A program made the position numbers and the translations under genes. This document shows positions 7,721-20,500 of a stretch of 44,647 bases of DNA, one piece after another. The number at the start of each line of letters is the position of its first letter. Within the stretch, counting starts at the first letter, position 1. The notes beneath the pieces were generated by a model. It was not told the DNA's origin and searched no databases. It saw only the letters and a list, made by a program, of their open reading frames with translations. Source of the DNA: Betaproteobacteria bacterium (GTDB taxonomy: Bacteria > Pseudomonadota > Gammaproteobacteria > Burkholderiales > SG8-39). The stretch spans positions 1-44,647 of the forward strand of contig SHXK01000006.1 of assembly GCA_009693335.1 (NCBI GenBank), in the 5' to 3' direction.

Positions 7721-9445
7721 TCAAAGCCCTGTCACGCGCACACTAAGCACCGCCGCTTGCCCACTATCGACCGCCGCCAGACAGCGTGCGATCGCCGCAG
7801 CCAGCGCAGCCGGATCCGCCACCGCCTCGGCATGCGCGCCAAATGCAGCCGCCACCTGTTCGAAACGCCGGTGCTCACCGCTCAGATTAGCCTGAAACTG
7901 CTGGGACTGTGCCGCCTGACCGTCAGGATATACCCGCAGCACTGCTTCTTTCACCGCCTGCCAGCCGCCATTGTCGAGGACTACCGTAAAAATGGGCAAG
8001 CCATACTGCTGCGCAAGCGCGTACACCGCGGTCGGCGCGGAGAAATGGAAACTGCCGTCACCGACCAGTTGCACCACGCGGCAATCCGGTCTGGCCAGCT
8101 TCGCGCCCAGCCCCGCACCGCCGCTGAACCCCAGCCCGCCGCCGGACAGACCGAGATAGGTCTGCGCTTTGCTGCGTACGATCTGATTGAGTACCGCAAA
8201 GGTATTGCGTATCGCCTCGTTGACGACGATGTCGTTCTGGCTTAATTGCGTATGCAATGCGGCGCAGAGGTAGTCGGCGCTAATGGCGCCGAGCGCGCCG
8301 GGTTTGGCTGCGGCGGCGCGGTTGCGCTCTTTACGTTCGGCGTTCTCTGCGGCCCAACCAGCGATCCGTCTCGCCGCACGCTCACGAAAACCGGCATTGG
8401 CCTTGGCGCGCACGATCGCCAGCACCTGCGCCAGCACCGTCGCGCAATCGGCCTGCACGCGCAGCTCGGTAGGGAAACCCCACATCGGGAAATCCTTTTT
8501 CAACGCATCGACATCGACCTGGATCCAACTCAAGCGCGGATTGTCAGCAACGTATTTGGGCAACCACGGCACATCCACATCGAGCAGCAGGCCGACATCG
8601 GCCGCGGCCATCGCTGCCTTGGCGTCGTAACCGCCAAAGCACGCTGAGTCGCGTGGGATGTTCAGATAAATCGGGTTGAATTCGAATACGCGGATGCCGC
8701 ATTCGCCCGCCAGCGTGTCGAGCAGCGCGACCGCCTCGGGCCTGCGCCCAAGGTAAGCGGTGATGGCGATCGGGTTATTTGCCGCCAGTAAGCGCTCGGC
8801 GATGCCTGCCGCCACGACAGGATCGGTGCCGCCTGCGCTAACCGGTCCGTAGCGAGATTCCGGGTAGGCCTTGATGGTCTTCTGGTCCCACTCTTCGGCC
8901 AGCGTTTCACGCGGCAGCGTGAGGAACACCGGGCCTTGGGGATCGCTTTGCATCATGCTATGGCCGCGCCGCAGCACCTCCTTGGCAACCACGCCCGAGG
9001 GCAGCGAGTATTCCCACTTCACGTAGGAGCGCACCAGGTTAGCGATGTCGTAGGGGTCCTGCACGAAATGCACATAGTTGTCGCGTGAGCCGGTCAACTC
9101 GCCATGCAGCGTGTATGGCGCTTTGCCGGCCATCAGAAATACCGGCAGCCGGCCGCGAAACAGGTTGTGCATGCCCATGCTGGCATTGGCCGTGCCGGCA
9201 TCAACATGAACCATCACCACCTGGCCCTTGCCGGTCAGCGCGGCATAGCCGCCGGCCATGTGTACGGCGACATTTTCGTGCGCGCAGATAAGCACGCGCG
9301 GATGTGCCCGCCCTGCGCGGTCCCACTCGGCCAGCGCCTCGATCAAGGACACATGGTCGGTGCCGAAATTGGCGAACAGGTAGTCGATACCCAGCTCGAC
9401 CAGGCCTTCAAGAAAATAATGCGCTGTGGTGTGCTTAGCCATCAT
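7721..9445 (-). CDS. ThDP-dependent decarboxylase/acetolactate synthase-like enzyme
   Basis: A thiamine-diphosphate enzyme of the acetolactate synthase / benzoylformate decarboxylase superfamily, 574 residues. The N-terminal pyrimidine-binding domain has the activating Glu (E57 in CAHENVAVHMAGGYA); the middle domain is degenerate; the C-terminal diphosphate domain has VGDGSFHFSAPTAVYAL about residue 450 and ends its motif with LDNGGW. It is expected to act on a 2-oxo acid. Two adjacent ATG codons (9445 and 9442) are both possible starts after GAGGGGGCGA. It is flanked by a monooxygenase (21 bases upstream) and a Bug receptor, indicating a catabolic operon. Which 2-oxo acid it uses, and whether it ligates or only decarboxylates, is not visible. 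Confidence 0.88.
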   Translation of the reverse strand: MMAKHTTAHYFLEGLVELGIDYLFANFGTDHVSLIEALAEWDRAGRAHPRVLICAHENVAVHMAGGYAALTGKGQVVMVHVDAGTANASMGMHNLFRGRLPVFLMAGKAPYTLHGELTGSRDNYVHFVQDPYDIANLVRSYVKWEYSLPSGVVAKEVLRRGHSMMQSDPQGPVFLTLPRETLAEEWDQKTIKAYPESRYGPVSAGGTDPVVAAGIAERLLAANNPIAITAYLGRRPEAVALLDTLAGECGIRVFEFNPIYLNIPRDSACFGGYDAKAAMAAADVGLLLDVDVPWLPKYVADNPRLSWIQVDVDALKKDFPMWGFPTELRVQADCATVLAQVLAIVRAKANAGFRERAARRIAGWAAENAERKERNRAAAAKPGALGAISADYLCAALHTQLSQNDIVVNEAIRNTFAVLNQIVRSKAQTYLGLSGGGLGFSGGAGLGAKLARPDCRVVQLVGDGSFHFSAPTAVYALAQQYGLPIFTVVLDNGGWQAVKEAVLRVYPDGQAAQSQQFQANLSGEHRRFEQVAAAFGAHAEAVADPAALAAAIARCLAAVDSGQAAVLSVRVTGL

Positions 9446-9466
9446 TCGCCCCCTCTATGCAGGCCA

Positions 9467-10642
9467 TCAAGCAATCGCAACCTGCAACGGGTCGTAGGGA
9501 TAGAGCCACTCGTTGCGCGAGCGGGCGATGTCGCGGTCATGAAAGGCGCGGCGCATCGTCTCGGCATCACCAATATGATAGAGCTCGCCCATCTCGGTGG
9601 ATTCACGCACCACGCGCGCGGTGCGCGGTGCGCGGTGGGCTTCATAACGTCGCAGCCGGTCAGCGAGCGTCCCGGGCAGCTCGAGGGCGCGCGCCAGTAC
9701 CGCGGCGTCCTCGATCGCCATCGCCGCACCTTGCGCCATGTAGGGCAAGGTGGCGTGCACCGCGTCGCCGAGCATGGTGGCGCGCGCGCTGCTCCAGCGC
9801 AGGCTGGGCTCGCGGTTGTTAAGCGCCCAGCGGAAACACTGATCGCGCTCGACGTGTTCGATCACCGCGCGCACCATCGGGTGCCAACCGCGGTAGTCCT
9901 CGTCAAGCTCGGCCCAGGGACGGCGCGCAGTCCATGACTCCTCTTCCGCCGGGCGCTCGACGCAACCCACGAAGTTGAGCAGCTCACCGCCGCGCAGGTA
10001 GTACATCACTGCATGGTTATGCGGCCCACACCAGATGGTGGAGACGATGTCGGTGCGCAGCGCAGGCGCGATGCGCGTTGTCGCCACCGTACAGCGCCAT
10101 GCCACCTGGCCGGTGAATACCGGCCGGTCGTCGCCGAGGATGTAGCGCCGCACCGTCGACTTGATGCCGTCGGCGCCCACCACCAGCTCGGCACGCACCG
10201 GCGCCAGCGTATCGAAGTGGAGCGTGGCGCCCTCCTCGTCTTCCTCCAGGACCGTGGCGCGCGCGTTCAGCGCAATCGCCTGGGGGTCAAGTGCGCGCAC
10301 CGCCTGGAGTAGCGCGTCATGCAAATCGCCGCGGTGGATCTGGAAGTAAGGCGCGCCGTGGCGCTGCTCGTGCTGCTCGCCCAGCGGCATACGATGTAAC
10401 AACTCGCCGCTGTCAAAGCGGCGGAACTCGAAGGCCTTGGGCCGCACCGCGCTAGCCTCGTAGGCCGCGCGTAGCCCCAAGCTATCCAGCACCTTGACGG
10501 CGTTGGCGCTCATCTGGATGCCGGCACCCACCTCAGCCAGTTGCGGCGCCTGTTCGAATACGCGCACCCGGTGGCCGCGCTGCAGCAGCGCGGCAGCTGC
10601 GGTAAGACCGCCAATACCGGCGCCAACGATGAGGATGTCCAT
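9467..10642 (-). CDS. FAD-dependent aromatic-ring-type monooxygenase
   Basis: A class A flavoprotein monooxygenase of the salicylate hydroxylase / 3-hydroxybenzoate 6-hydroxylase / 6-hydroxynicotinate monooxygenase group, which uses NAD(P)H and oxygen to hydroxylate an aromatic acid. Motifs: the Rossmann GAGIGG near residue 8, the DG motif GADGIKSTVRR, and the GD motif MLGDAVHATLPYMAQGAAMAIEDA. Length of 391 residues is typical. I chose ATG 10642, since the TTG at 10651 has its possible GAGCGG ribosome site too close. The gene sits 21 bases after a Bug receptor and 21 bases before the ThDP enzyme. The substrate is not predictable by eye. Confidence 0.88.
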   Translation of the reverse strand: MDILIVGAGIGGLTAAAALLQRGHRVRVFEQAPQLAEVGAGIQMSANAVKVLDSLGLRAAYEASAVRPKAFEFRRFDSGELLHRMPLGEQHEQRHGAPYFQIHRGDLHDALLQAVRALDPQAIALNARATVLEEDEEGATLHFDTLAPVRAELVVGADGIKSTVRRYILGDDRPVFTGQVAWRCTVATTRIAPALRTDIVSTIWCGPHNHAVMYYLRGGELLNFVGCVERPAEEESWTARRPWAELDEDYRGWHPMVRAVIEHVERDQCFRWALNNREPSLRWSSARATMLGDAVHATLPYMAQGAAMAIEDAAVLARALELPGTLADRLRRYEAHRAPRTARVVRESTEMGELYHIGDAETMRRAFHDRDIARSRNEWLYPYDPLQVAIA

Positions 10643-10663
10643 CGGCTTCAACCGCTCGCCCGC

Positions 10664-11614
10664 TTACTGATTCGGCTGGATGGCGTTGCGGCGGATGAAC
10701 GCCGCCCAACCGTCGCGTTCCTTCTTCAGGCTGGCAGCGAATTGCTCGGGAGTGTCGAACACTGGGACCAGCACCTGCGCATTCAGCTTTTCGGCGATCG
10801 ATGGCGAGCGCATCGCGCGGGTGATCTCGGCAGCCATACGCCCCACCACCGGCGCTGGTGTCCCCGCAGGCGCCACCACGCTGAACGAGGTGAAGACCTC
10901 GAGCGCAAAGCCCGCCATATCAAGAGTAGGCACCCCGGGGAGCAACGGGGTGGCCTGAGTCACCGCCAGCGCACGCAGCTTCGCAGCTTGAATGTGAGAG
11001 AGGGCGGAGGCGACGTCCGGGAACATGAACTGGATCTGACCGCCCAGCAGGTCTGCGTAACCAGCGCCGACGCCCTTGTACGGCACATGGGTAAATTTCG
11101 CGCCGCTGTTCTCCTCGAGCATGCGCACCCCCAGGAAGGTCGGACTACCCGTGCCGGCCGAACCGAAAGCGAGCTTGCCGGGCTGGGACTTTCCGGTCGC
11201 CACCAATTCGGCAAGCGACTTCGATTGCGAAGGGTGAACCACCAGCACCATGGGCGCCATCACGCCGCGCGTTACCGGCGTGAAATCGCGCTCAGCGTTG
11301 TAGGGCAGATCCGGGTAGAGGCTAGGATTGACGGAGAGTGCCGGATTGGCCGAGACCAGAAAGGTGTAGCCGTCGGGCGCCGACTTCGCCGCCGCCGCTG
11401 CACCGATGTTGCCGCTGGCGCCGGGACGGTTGTCGACCAGGAACGACTGCTTCAGTCCGTCGCTCAGCCCCTGGGCGAGCAACCTTGCGTAGACGTCGGT
11501 GCCGCCGCCGGGCGAGGACGGCACGATCAAGCGAACGGGTTTTGATGGCCAGGCGTCCTGCGCCTGAAGCGCGCCGCTGACCAGCAGCGATAAGCAAAGG
11601 AAAATGGCCCTCAT
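10664..11614 (-). CDS. Bug-family periplasmic solute receptor
   Basis: Second Bug-type receptor of the block, 316 residues. A short signal peptide (MRAIFLCLSLLVSGALQA) is followed by QDAWPSKPVRLIVPSSPGGGTDVYAR, the standard start of mature Bug proteins, then DNRPGASGNIGAAAAAK, APDGYT and VPYKGVGAGYADLLGGQIQ-type motifs. It is clearly diverged from the receptor at 6732, so this is not a recent local duplication. The Shine-Dalgarno is weak. It begins 28 bases after the end of def and is the first accessory gene of the block if transcription runs through from the housekeeping genes. No matching permease is nearby. The ligand is unknown, probably a carboxylate. Confidence 0.92.
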   Translation of the reverse strand: MRAIFLCLSLLVSGALQAQDAWPSKPVRLIVPSSPGGGTDVYARLLAQGLSDGLKQSFLVDNRPGASGNIGAAAAAKSAPDGYTFLVSANPALSVNPSLYPDLPYNAERDFTPVTRGVMAPMVLVVHPSQSKSLAELVATGKSQPGKLAFGSAGTGSPTFLGVRMLEENSGAKFTHVPYKGVGAGYADLLGGQIQFMFPDVASALSHIQAAKLRALAVTQATPLLPGVPTLDMAGFALEVFTSFSVVAPAGTPAPVVGRMAAEITRAMRSPSIAEKLNAQVLVPVFDTPEQFAASLKKERDGWAAFIRRNAIQPNQ

Positions 11615-11642
11615 GCGGTTATGTTACTCGAAGGTGAGAGTG

Positions 11643-12176
11643 CTATTCCTCGACGGGGAGTTCCTGCCCCGGAAACAGCGCTTCATTGAAGCCGAACTTG
11701 GCGAGATCGCGGATGCGCATCGGGTAGAGGATGCCGTCCAGGTGATCGCACTCGTGCTGCACCACACGGGCGTGAAAATCCTCAACCCTGCGCTCGAAGC
11801 GCTGACCTTGTTCGTCGCAGCCGGCATAGCGCAGGGAGCGCCAGCGCGGCACCCAGCCGCGCATGCCCGGCACCGAAAGGCAACCCTCCCAACCCTCGTC
11901 GATTTCGTCCGACAGCGGCGTCAGCTCCGGGTTGATCAGCACCGTGTCCGGAACTTCCTCCGCATTCGGATAGCGCGGGTTCGCGCTGACGCCGAAAATC
12001 ACCACCCGCAAGCCAACGCCGATCTGCGGCGCGGCCAGCCCAGCACCGTTCAGATGCGCCATGGTATCGCGCATGTCCTGCAGCAGCACCGCCAGTTCCG
12101 GGGTGCCGAAATGTTCGACTTGAACAGCCCTCTGCAACAGCCGCTCATCGCCCATCCTCAGCACCTCGCGGATCAT
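11643..12176 (-). CDS. def: Peptide deformylase
   Basis: Removes the formyl group from the N-terminal methionine of new proteins. All three family motifs are present: [10 protein letters not shown] (44-53), EGCLS with the metal-binding Cys near 99, and QHECDHLDG with both metal-binding His and the catalytic Glu (141-145). Length of 177 residues is normal. There is no fmt beside it, and the long [18 protein letters not shown] insert resembles the second, non-fmt-linked deformylase common in betaproteobacteria, so another def may exist elsewhere. Its ATG overlaps the stop of the upstream phosphorylase gene by ATGA, suggesting translational coupling. Confidence 0.95.
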   Translation of the reverse strand: MIREVLRMGDERLLQRAVQVEHFGTPELAVLLQDMRDTMAHLNGAGLAAPQIGVGLRVVIFGVSANPRYPNAEEVPDTVLINPELTPLSDEIDEGWEGCLSVPGMRGWVPRWRSLRYAGCDEQGQRFERRVEDFHARVVQHECDHLDGILYPMRIRDLAKFGFNEALFPGQELPVEE

Positions 12177-12922
12177 GCGCTGTCCGGGTCCGCGGCCAGT
12201 TGTACCAAGATGCGCCGCACCCGACCCATTGCCTGGCCAAGTACCACCTCAATCCGCTCCAGTGAGATCGCGTGCGCGCTGTCGCCCCGCCCAGCGGCAT
12301 GGTTAGCAACCACGGCGATGGCGGCGTACGGAATACCGGCTTCACGAGCCAGCGCCGCTTCAGGCATCCCGGTCATGCCGATCAGGTCGGCGCCGTCGCG
12401 CTCCAATTTTCTGACTTCGGCAGCGGTTTCGAGTCGTGGCCCCTGCGTGGTGGCGTAAACACCGCCATCGGTCACCGCTTCACCGCAAGCTGCTGACGCC
12501 GCTAACAGTCGCGCCCGCAGAGCCGCCGAGTATGGTTCGGTGAAATCGATGTGCGTGACCTTCGCCCCCGGACCTTCAAAAAAAGTCGACGGCCGGCCCC
12601 AGGTGTAATCGATGATCTGGTCGGGGATCACCAGTACGCCAGGCCCGAATTCCCGTCGGATGCCGCCGACGGTGGCGATCGCAACAATCGCCTGTGCACC
12701 CGCGTCCTTCAAGGCCTGGATATTGGCCCGATAGTTCACTTGGTGTGGCGCTATCGTATGGCCGTCGCCGTGGCGCGCAAGGAACAGCAGTTCGCGCGTG
12801 CCGATCCGGCCTAAAGTAAGCGGCGCCGACGGTTCGCCGTACATTGTCATCACCGTCTTGCGGCGCACGCTTTCCAGCCATGAGAGTTGCGACAGGCCAC
12901 TGCCGCCTAGGATCGCCAGCAT
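12173..12922 (-). CDS. mtnP: S-methyl-5'-thioinosine/thioadenosine phosphorylase
   Basis: A family 2 nucleoside phosphorylase that splits methylthio-nucleosides with phosphate in methionine salvage. Visible motifs are LGGSGL at the N-terminus (phosphate binding), [25 protein letters not shown], a TVGGI stretch, and [18 protein letters not shown]. The HQVNYRAN and TQGPRLET context looks closest to the methylthioinosine phosphorylase of Pseudomonas rather than to human-type methylthioadenosine phosphorylase, so thioinosine may be the preferred substrate. The start at 12922 gives [10 protein letters not shown] and 249 residues; a longer open frame to 13045 would overlap hpt with no family match. 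It is coupled to def downstream by an ATGA overlap and follows hpt closely, a nucleotide-salvage grouping. Confidence 0.88.
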   Translation of the reverse strand: MLAILGGSGLSQLSWLESVRRKTVMTMYGEPSAPLTLGRIGTRELLFLARHGDGHTIAPHQVNYRANIQALKDAGAQAIVAIATVGGIRREFGPGVLVIPDQIIDYTWGRPSTFFEGPGAKVTHIDFTEPYSAALRARLLAASAACGEAVTDGGVYATTQGPRLETAAEVRKLERDGADLIGMTGMPEAALAREAGIPYAAIAVVANHAAGRGDSAHAISLERIEVVLGQAMGRVRRILVQLAADPDSA

Positions 12923-12944
12923 CAGACTTCGCGCATGGCGCGCA

Positions 12945-13505
12945 TCAGGATCCGCGCATGGCACGGATTTCCGGCAGATTGCGCCAGTATCCTTTCGCGT
13001 CCATGCCGCAGCCGAACACAAAACGATCCGGGATCCGCAGGCCAATAAAATCGGCAGTCAGGGGTTTTTCTACTGGTAGGATTTTTTCGACAAGAACAGC
13101 GCAGGAAAAACTTTCTGCTCCCAGCTCCAGCACTCGCTCACGAATTGCGCACATCGTGTGTCCGCCATCGAGGATGTCATCGAGCACCAGCACCGCCCGT
13201 CCGCGTACGCCGCGGGGCGGCTCAACTCGCCAATCGATGCCGCCGCCCACGGTCGCGGCGCCGTAGCGCGAGGCGTGGATGTAATCCAGATCCAGTGGCA
13301 GGCGCAGCCGCGGCAGCAACTGACCGGCGAACACCACCGCGCCGCCCATGACCACCAGCACCAGCGGATACTTATCCTTGAAATGCTTCTGGATTTCAAC
13401 CGCCATCTTGGCGATGGCCGCTTCTACTTGCGCAGCGCTTGCCACCAAGTCCGAGTGCTCCAGAAAAGCCCAGGACAACTGAAGATCAGGCCTCTCAGCG
13501 CTCAT
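12945..13505 (-). CDS. hpt: Hypoxanthine(-guanine) phosphoribosyltransferase
   Basis: Salvages hypoxanthine or guanine to IMP or GMP using PRPP. The type I phosphoribosyltransferase signature VLVLDDILDGGHT carries the two acidic residues (about 109-110) that bind the ribose of PRPP, and VVMGGAVVFAGQLL forms the pyrophosphate loop. The C-terminal IGLRIPDRFVFGCGMDAKGYWRNLPEI fits the guanine-binding end of this family. I placed the start at ATG 13505 (186 residues, MSAERPD), ten bases after galU ends; the frame stays open to 13559 within galU. The next gene, a methylthio-nucleoside phosphorylase, releases hypoxanthine if it acts on thioinosine, which would supply this enzyme. Confidence 0.92.
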   Translation of the reverse strand: MSAERPDLQLSWAFLEHSDLVASAAQVEAAIAKMAVEIQKHFKDKYPLVLVVMGGAVVFAGQLLPRLRLPLDLDYIHASRYGAATVGGGIDWRVEPPRGVRGRAVLVLDDILDGGHTMCAIRERVLELGAESFSCAVLVEKILPVEKPLTADFIGLRIPDRFVFGCGMDAKGYWRNLPEIRAMRGS

Positions 13506-13515
13506 GCTGGATAGG

Positions 13516-14388
13516 TCAGCGCTCACGCTGGGCGAGAAATTCGGCAAAATCCTTACCAATTTCGGGGTGGCGCAAGCCCAGTGCCACGGTCGCTTTCAGG
13601 TAACCCAGCTTACTGCCGCAATCATAGCGCTTGCCGCCGATACGCATCGCCAGCACACGCTCGTGGGCGAGCAGTGCAGCTATCGCGTCCGTCAGTTGGA
13701 TTTCCCCGCCCTTGCCCGGCTTGGCGGCCGCCAGAAACTCGAAAATCGCCGGCGTCAAGACATAGCGCCCGACAGCGGCGAAGGTCGAAGGCGCATCCTT
13801 AGGCGCGGGCTTCTCGATGATGGCTTGCACCTGGGTCACTTCCGCACGCGCATCCGCGGGGCTGACAATGCCGTAACTGCCCGTCTGCTCGCGCTGCACC
13901 TCCTCGATGCCGAGCAACGAGCAGCCCTCGGTTTCGAAGCGAGCCGTCATGCGCGCCATCATCGGTGGATTCGCGTCGATCAGGTCGTCCGCCAGCAGCA
14001 CCGCGAAGGGCTGGTCACGCACGATAGGCTGAGCGCACAGCACCGCGTGCCCGAGTCCCAGCGCCTCGGGCTGGCGGATATAGACGCAGTGGCAAGCCTT
14101 GGGCAGGATCGTTTTGACCGCTTCGAGCAGCTCACGCTTGCCCTGCTCCGCCAGTTCGCGCTCGAGTTCGAGGTCGCGGTCGAAATGATCCTCGATCGCA
14201 CGCTTGGTCCGGCCGGTAATGAAGATCATCTCGGTGATACCGGCGGCGGCGGCTTCCTCGACCGCGTATTGAATCAGCGGCTTATCAACGAGCGGCAGCA
14301 TTTCCTTGGGGCTCGCCTTGGTCAACGGCAGGAAGCGCCTGCCTAGGCCCGCCACGGGGAATACCGCCTTGGTGATTTTTCTCTGCAT
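13516..14388 (-). CDS. galU: UTP-glucose-1-phosphate uridylyltransferase
   Basis: Makes UDP-glucose from UTP and glucose-1-phosphate for polysaccharide and envelope synthesis. The N-terminal nucleotide-binding motif [20 protein letters not shown] (14-33) is present, with [24 protein letters not shown], and the later EKP and GEIQLTDAI motifs. Length of 290 residues is typical. The gene lies 4 bases after ligA and 10 bases before hpt on the same strand, so the genes are probably in one transcript. GalU is usual for this family; GalF-like regulators have changed active-site residues that I do not see here. Confidence 0.95.
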   Translation of the reverse strand: MQRKITKAVFPVAGLGRRFLPLTKASPKEMLPLVDKPLIQYAVEEAAAAGITEMIFITGRTKRAIEDHFDRDLELERELAEQGKRELLEAVKTILPKACHCVYIRQPEALGLGHAVLCAQPIVRDQPFAVLLADDLIDANPPMMARMTARFETEGCSLLGIEEVQREQTGSYGIVSPADARAEVTQVQAIIEKPAPKDAPSTFAAVGRYVLTPAIFEFLAAAKPGKGGEIQLTDAIAALLAHERVLAMRIGGKRYDCGSKLGYLKATVALGLRHPEIGKDFAEFLAQRER

Positions 14389-14392
14389 CCGC

Positions 14393-17522
<3,130 letters not shown>

Positions 17523-17561
17523 GGCCGTATCATCTGCGCGACTGGGGCACCCAAGCGAGGC

Positions 17562-20500
17562 TCAGGCGGCGAGTTCCTCCCGGATCCGCAGCGCTTCTTC
17601 GATGTCCACCGCGACCACCCGTGAAACGCCGGATTCCGGCATCGTCACCCCGATCAGCTGGGTCGCCATTTCCATGGTGATCTTGTTGTGGCTGATGAAT
17701 AGAAACTGGGTCTGCGCTGACATTTTTCGCACCAGTTCGCAGAAGCGCGCGGTGTTGCTGTCGTCAAGCGGCGCGTCCACCTCGTCCAACAGACAGAACG
17801 GCGCCGGATTGAGCTGGAACATCGAGAACACCAGCGAAATGGCGGTCAAGGCCTTCTCGCCGCCGGACAAGAGGTGAATGTTGGCATTGCGCTTGCCAGG
17901 TGGATGGGCCATGACCTGTACGCCGGCATCCAGAATTTCCTCACCGGTCATGATCAGTTTCGCCTCGCCACCGCCAAACAGCACCGGGAACAGAGACCCG
18001 AAATGACGGTTCACGCTGTCGAAGGTTTGCCGTAGCAGTTCGCGCGTCTCGCGATCGATGCGCCGAATCGCGCTCTCCAGCGTCGTGATCGCCTCTTCCA
18101 GGTCCGCCGACTGCGCGTCAAGAAAGCCCTTGCGCTCGCGTCCGCTCGCCAATTCATCCAAGGCCACCAGATTGACCGCCCCTAGTTCGCTCACTGCCTG
18201 CGTGAGCCGCGTGATATCGCCTTGCAGCACCGAGGGCCGGGCTGCGCTTTTGGACTGCTCCGCCAGGAGGGTTTCGTCAGAGCTCGCTTCGTGCAGCTGC
18301 ATTTCGTATTGGTCGTGATTGATCTGCGCCGCCTGTTCCTTCAGGCGCAGTTCGTTGATGCGCTCGCGCAGCGGCGCGATCAAATTTTCGATCTTGAGGC
18401 GATCTTCCTCCAGGGAACGCAACGCACTGGCGGCGACCTCGACGGTATCGCGCGCAGCGGCCAGCGTCTTTTCGCACCCCATCCTCGATTCGGCGGCGGC
18501 ATGAAGGGCGCTGCGCACCGCCGGTACAGGATCTACCGCGAGTTCCTCGGTAAGGCGCGCGACTTCCACTTCGGCATGGCTGATTTGCTGATCGATGATG
18601 CGCACCGAATTGTCGATCTCGGTAATTTTCGCCGCTATCTCACGTTCCCCGAATACCGCGTCCTGCGCCTCGCGCCCGGCCTGCTGAGTGCGTATGCGTT
18701 GCCCGGCGAGCGCGCTCTCGGCCGCGACATATTCCGCCCGCACCGCTGCAAGCTGCTGCTTGGCCTCTGGAATTTCCTCCTCTATGCGCGCTGCTGCCTC
18801 CCTTGCCTCGGTCAATTGCGCACCATCGCGCCCGGCCTCTTGGAGGAGCAGGCCGATTTCGTCGCCGATCTGCGTGGTGCGTTCGCGATACCTTTCCAGC
18901 GCCTGACCCAGCTTGAGCGCTTCGATCTGCGCGTCGTGCTTCTCCTGCTGCCTCGCCCCAACCGCGTCGCGCCCCTGTTCGAGCGCCGCATTGCCTTGCG
19001 CCAGTTGGCCTTCGATGCGTTTCGCCTCGAGCGCACTGGCCACGGCTCTATCGGACAAAACGCGGCAGCGTTGTTCCAGACTCTCAATCTCGGATTGGCG
19101 CGCGAGAATTCCGGCATCGGCCGTATCCGGCGCATGGAAACTGAGCGTATGTCGCGTGAACTGGTCGCCCTGGCGATTGACCAGCGAAGCCCCGGCGGGG
19201 AGCGCGGCCCGCTGTTCGGCCGTGGGCGTGGCCTCGGTGAGGTAGACCCCGGCAAACCAGTCCGCCAGCGCCCCAGCGAGTTTGTCGTCGATGGCGTGCA
19301 CTTTGTCCTGCAGCGGCGTAAGTCCGGGCAGCGCGGCAGTAGCGTGGCTCGAACCCGGCCCGAACAGGTTGGCTTTCACCGGCGGGCGGTCTGCCCCGAG
19401 GGAGCTACTGTCGCCCAGCTCCAGCGCATGCAAACGCTCACGCAGCACCGATTCCACCGCCGTTTCCCAGCCGTGGTCAATACGGATTTTCTGCCAGAAG
19501 CGTGGCAAAGCAGCGAGATGATGGCGCTCCAGCCATGCATGCAGGGGGGGCTCTTCCTCGGCAGCGGCTTGCACCTGCTTCAGGGTGTTGAACTGGGCAT
19601 CGGCTGCGGTGTGCTCACGGCTCGCCTGCGCATCGATTTCCGCGGCCGCCGCGCTCGTCAGCGCCAGCGTTTCGGTCTCCACCTGGAGGGCATCCACGCC
19701 AGCTTGGGCCTGGGCCATCGCGCGGTCGAACTGCAAAACGCGCTCGTTGGCGGCGTGCATGCCGGCCGGATCGGGTTCGGCAAGCGATTGCAGTTCGGCT
19801 TCCAGCCGTTCGCGCCGCCGCGTCAGCGACTGGAGATTACCTTCCAGGTGCGCAACTTTCTGCTGCTCGAGCAGCAGCCGACTTTCGGTTTGCAGCAGCT
19901 TGCTGCGCGTCTCGTTCAACTGCTCCTGCCGCGCGCGATAGGCGTACTCGGACTCTGGAAGACGCAGGTTCTCCGCCGCCAAGCTGGTCTGCGCCTCGGT
20001 CACCCTCTGTTTTGCACCACCGGAGCGCGCAGCCCACATATGCAGCGCCTGGGTCAGCTGCGAACGCTGCTCCCGCCAGGAACCGAGTTGCGAGCGGCGC
20101 TCGGTGTGCTGGCTCTCCAAGCGGTGACGGCTCTCTTCGACATGCCGCAGTTCTGATTCATGCTGCGCCACTTCGGCGTTAGCCGCGTATAGGGCGGCTT
20201 GCGCTGCATTCAGCCCGTCTCCCGCCGCGAAATGCGCTACACGCGCGCTCTCGACATGGTTTTCGACTTCACGCAACCGGGCGGTGGCGGCCTCCACCTC
20301 GTTGCTGACGCCGGCAATTTCCTTGGCATGCTTTTCGCGCTCGGCTGCCGCGTCCTTGCGGCGCAGGAACCAGAGCAGATGCTGCTTCAACTGCAGCTCC
20401 TGCTGCAGGTCCTGGTACCGGGTGGCGATCTTGGCCTGACCCTCGAGCTTCTCAATCTGCGCGCCCAGCTCGGCCCGGATGTCGGTTACGCGGGCCAGAT

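Noticed and set aside
10664-11614. Second Bug receptor as a tandem duplicate of the first
   Set aside because: The two proteins differ throughout apart from family motifs and are separated by two genes, so recent duplication is not supported.
18222-20156. 644-codon open frame on the plus strand
   Set aside because: It is exactly antisense to smc, whose domains are intact; GC-rich codon bias opens long opposite frames.
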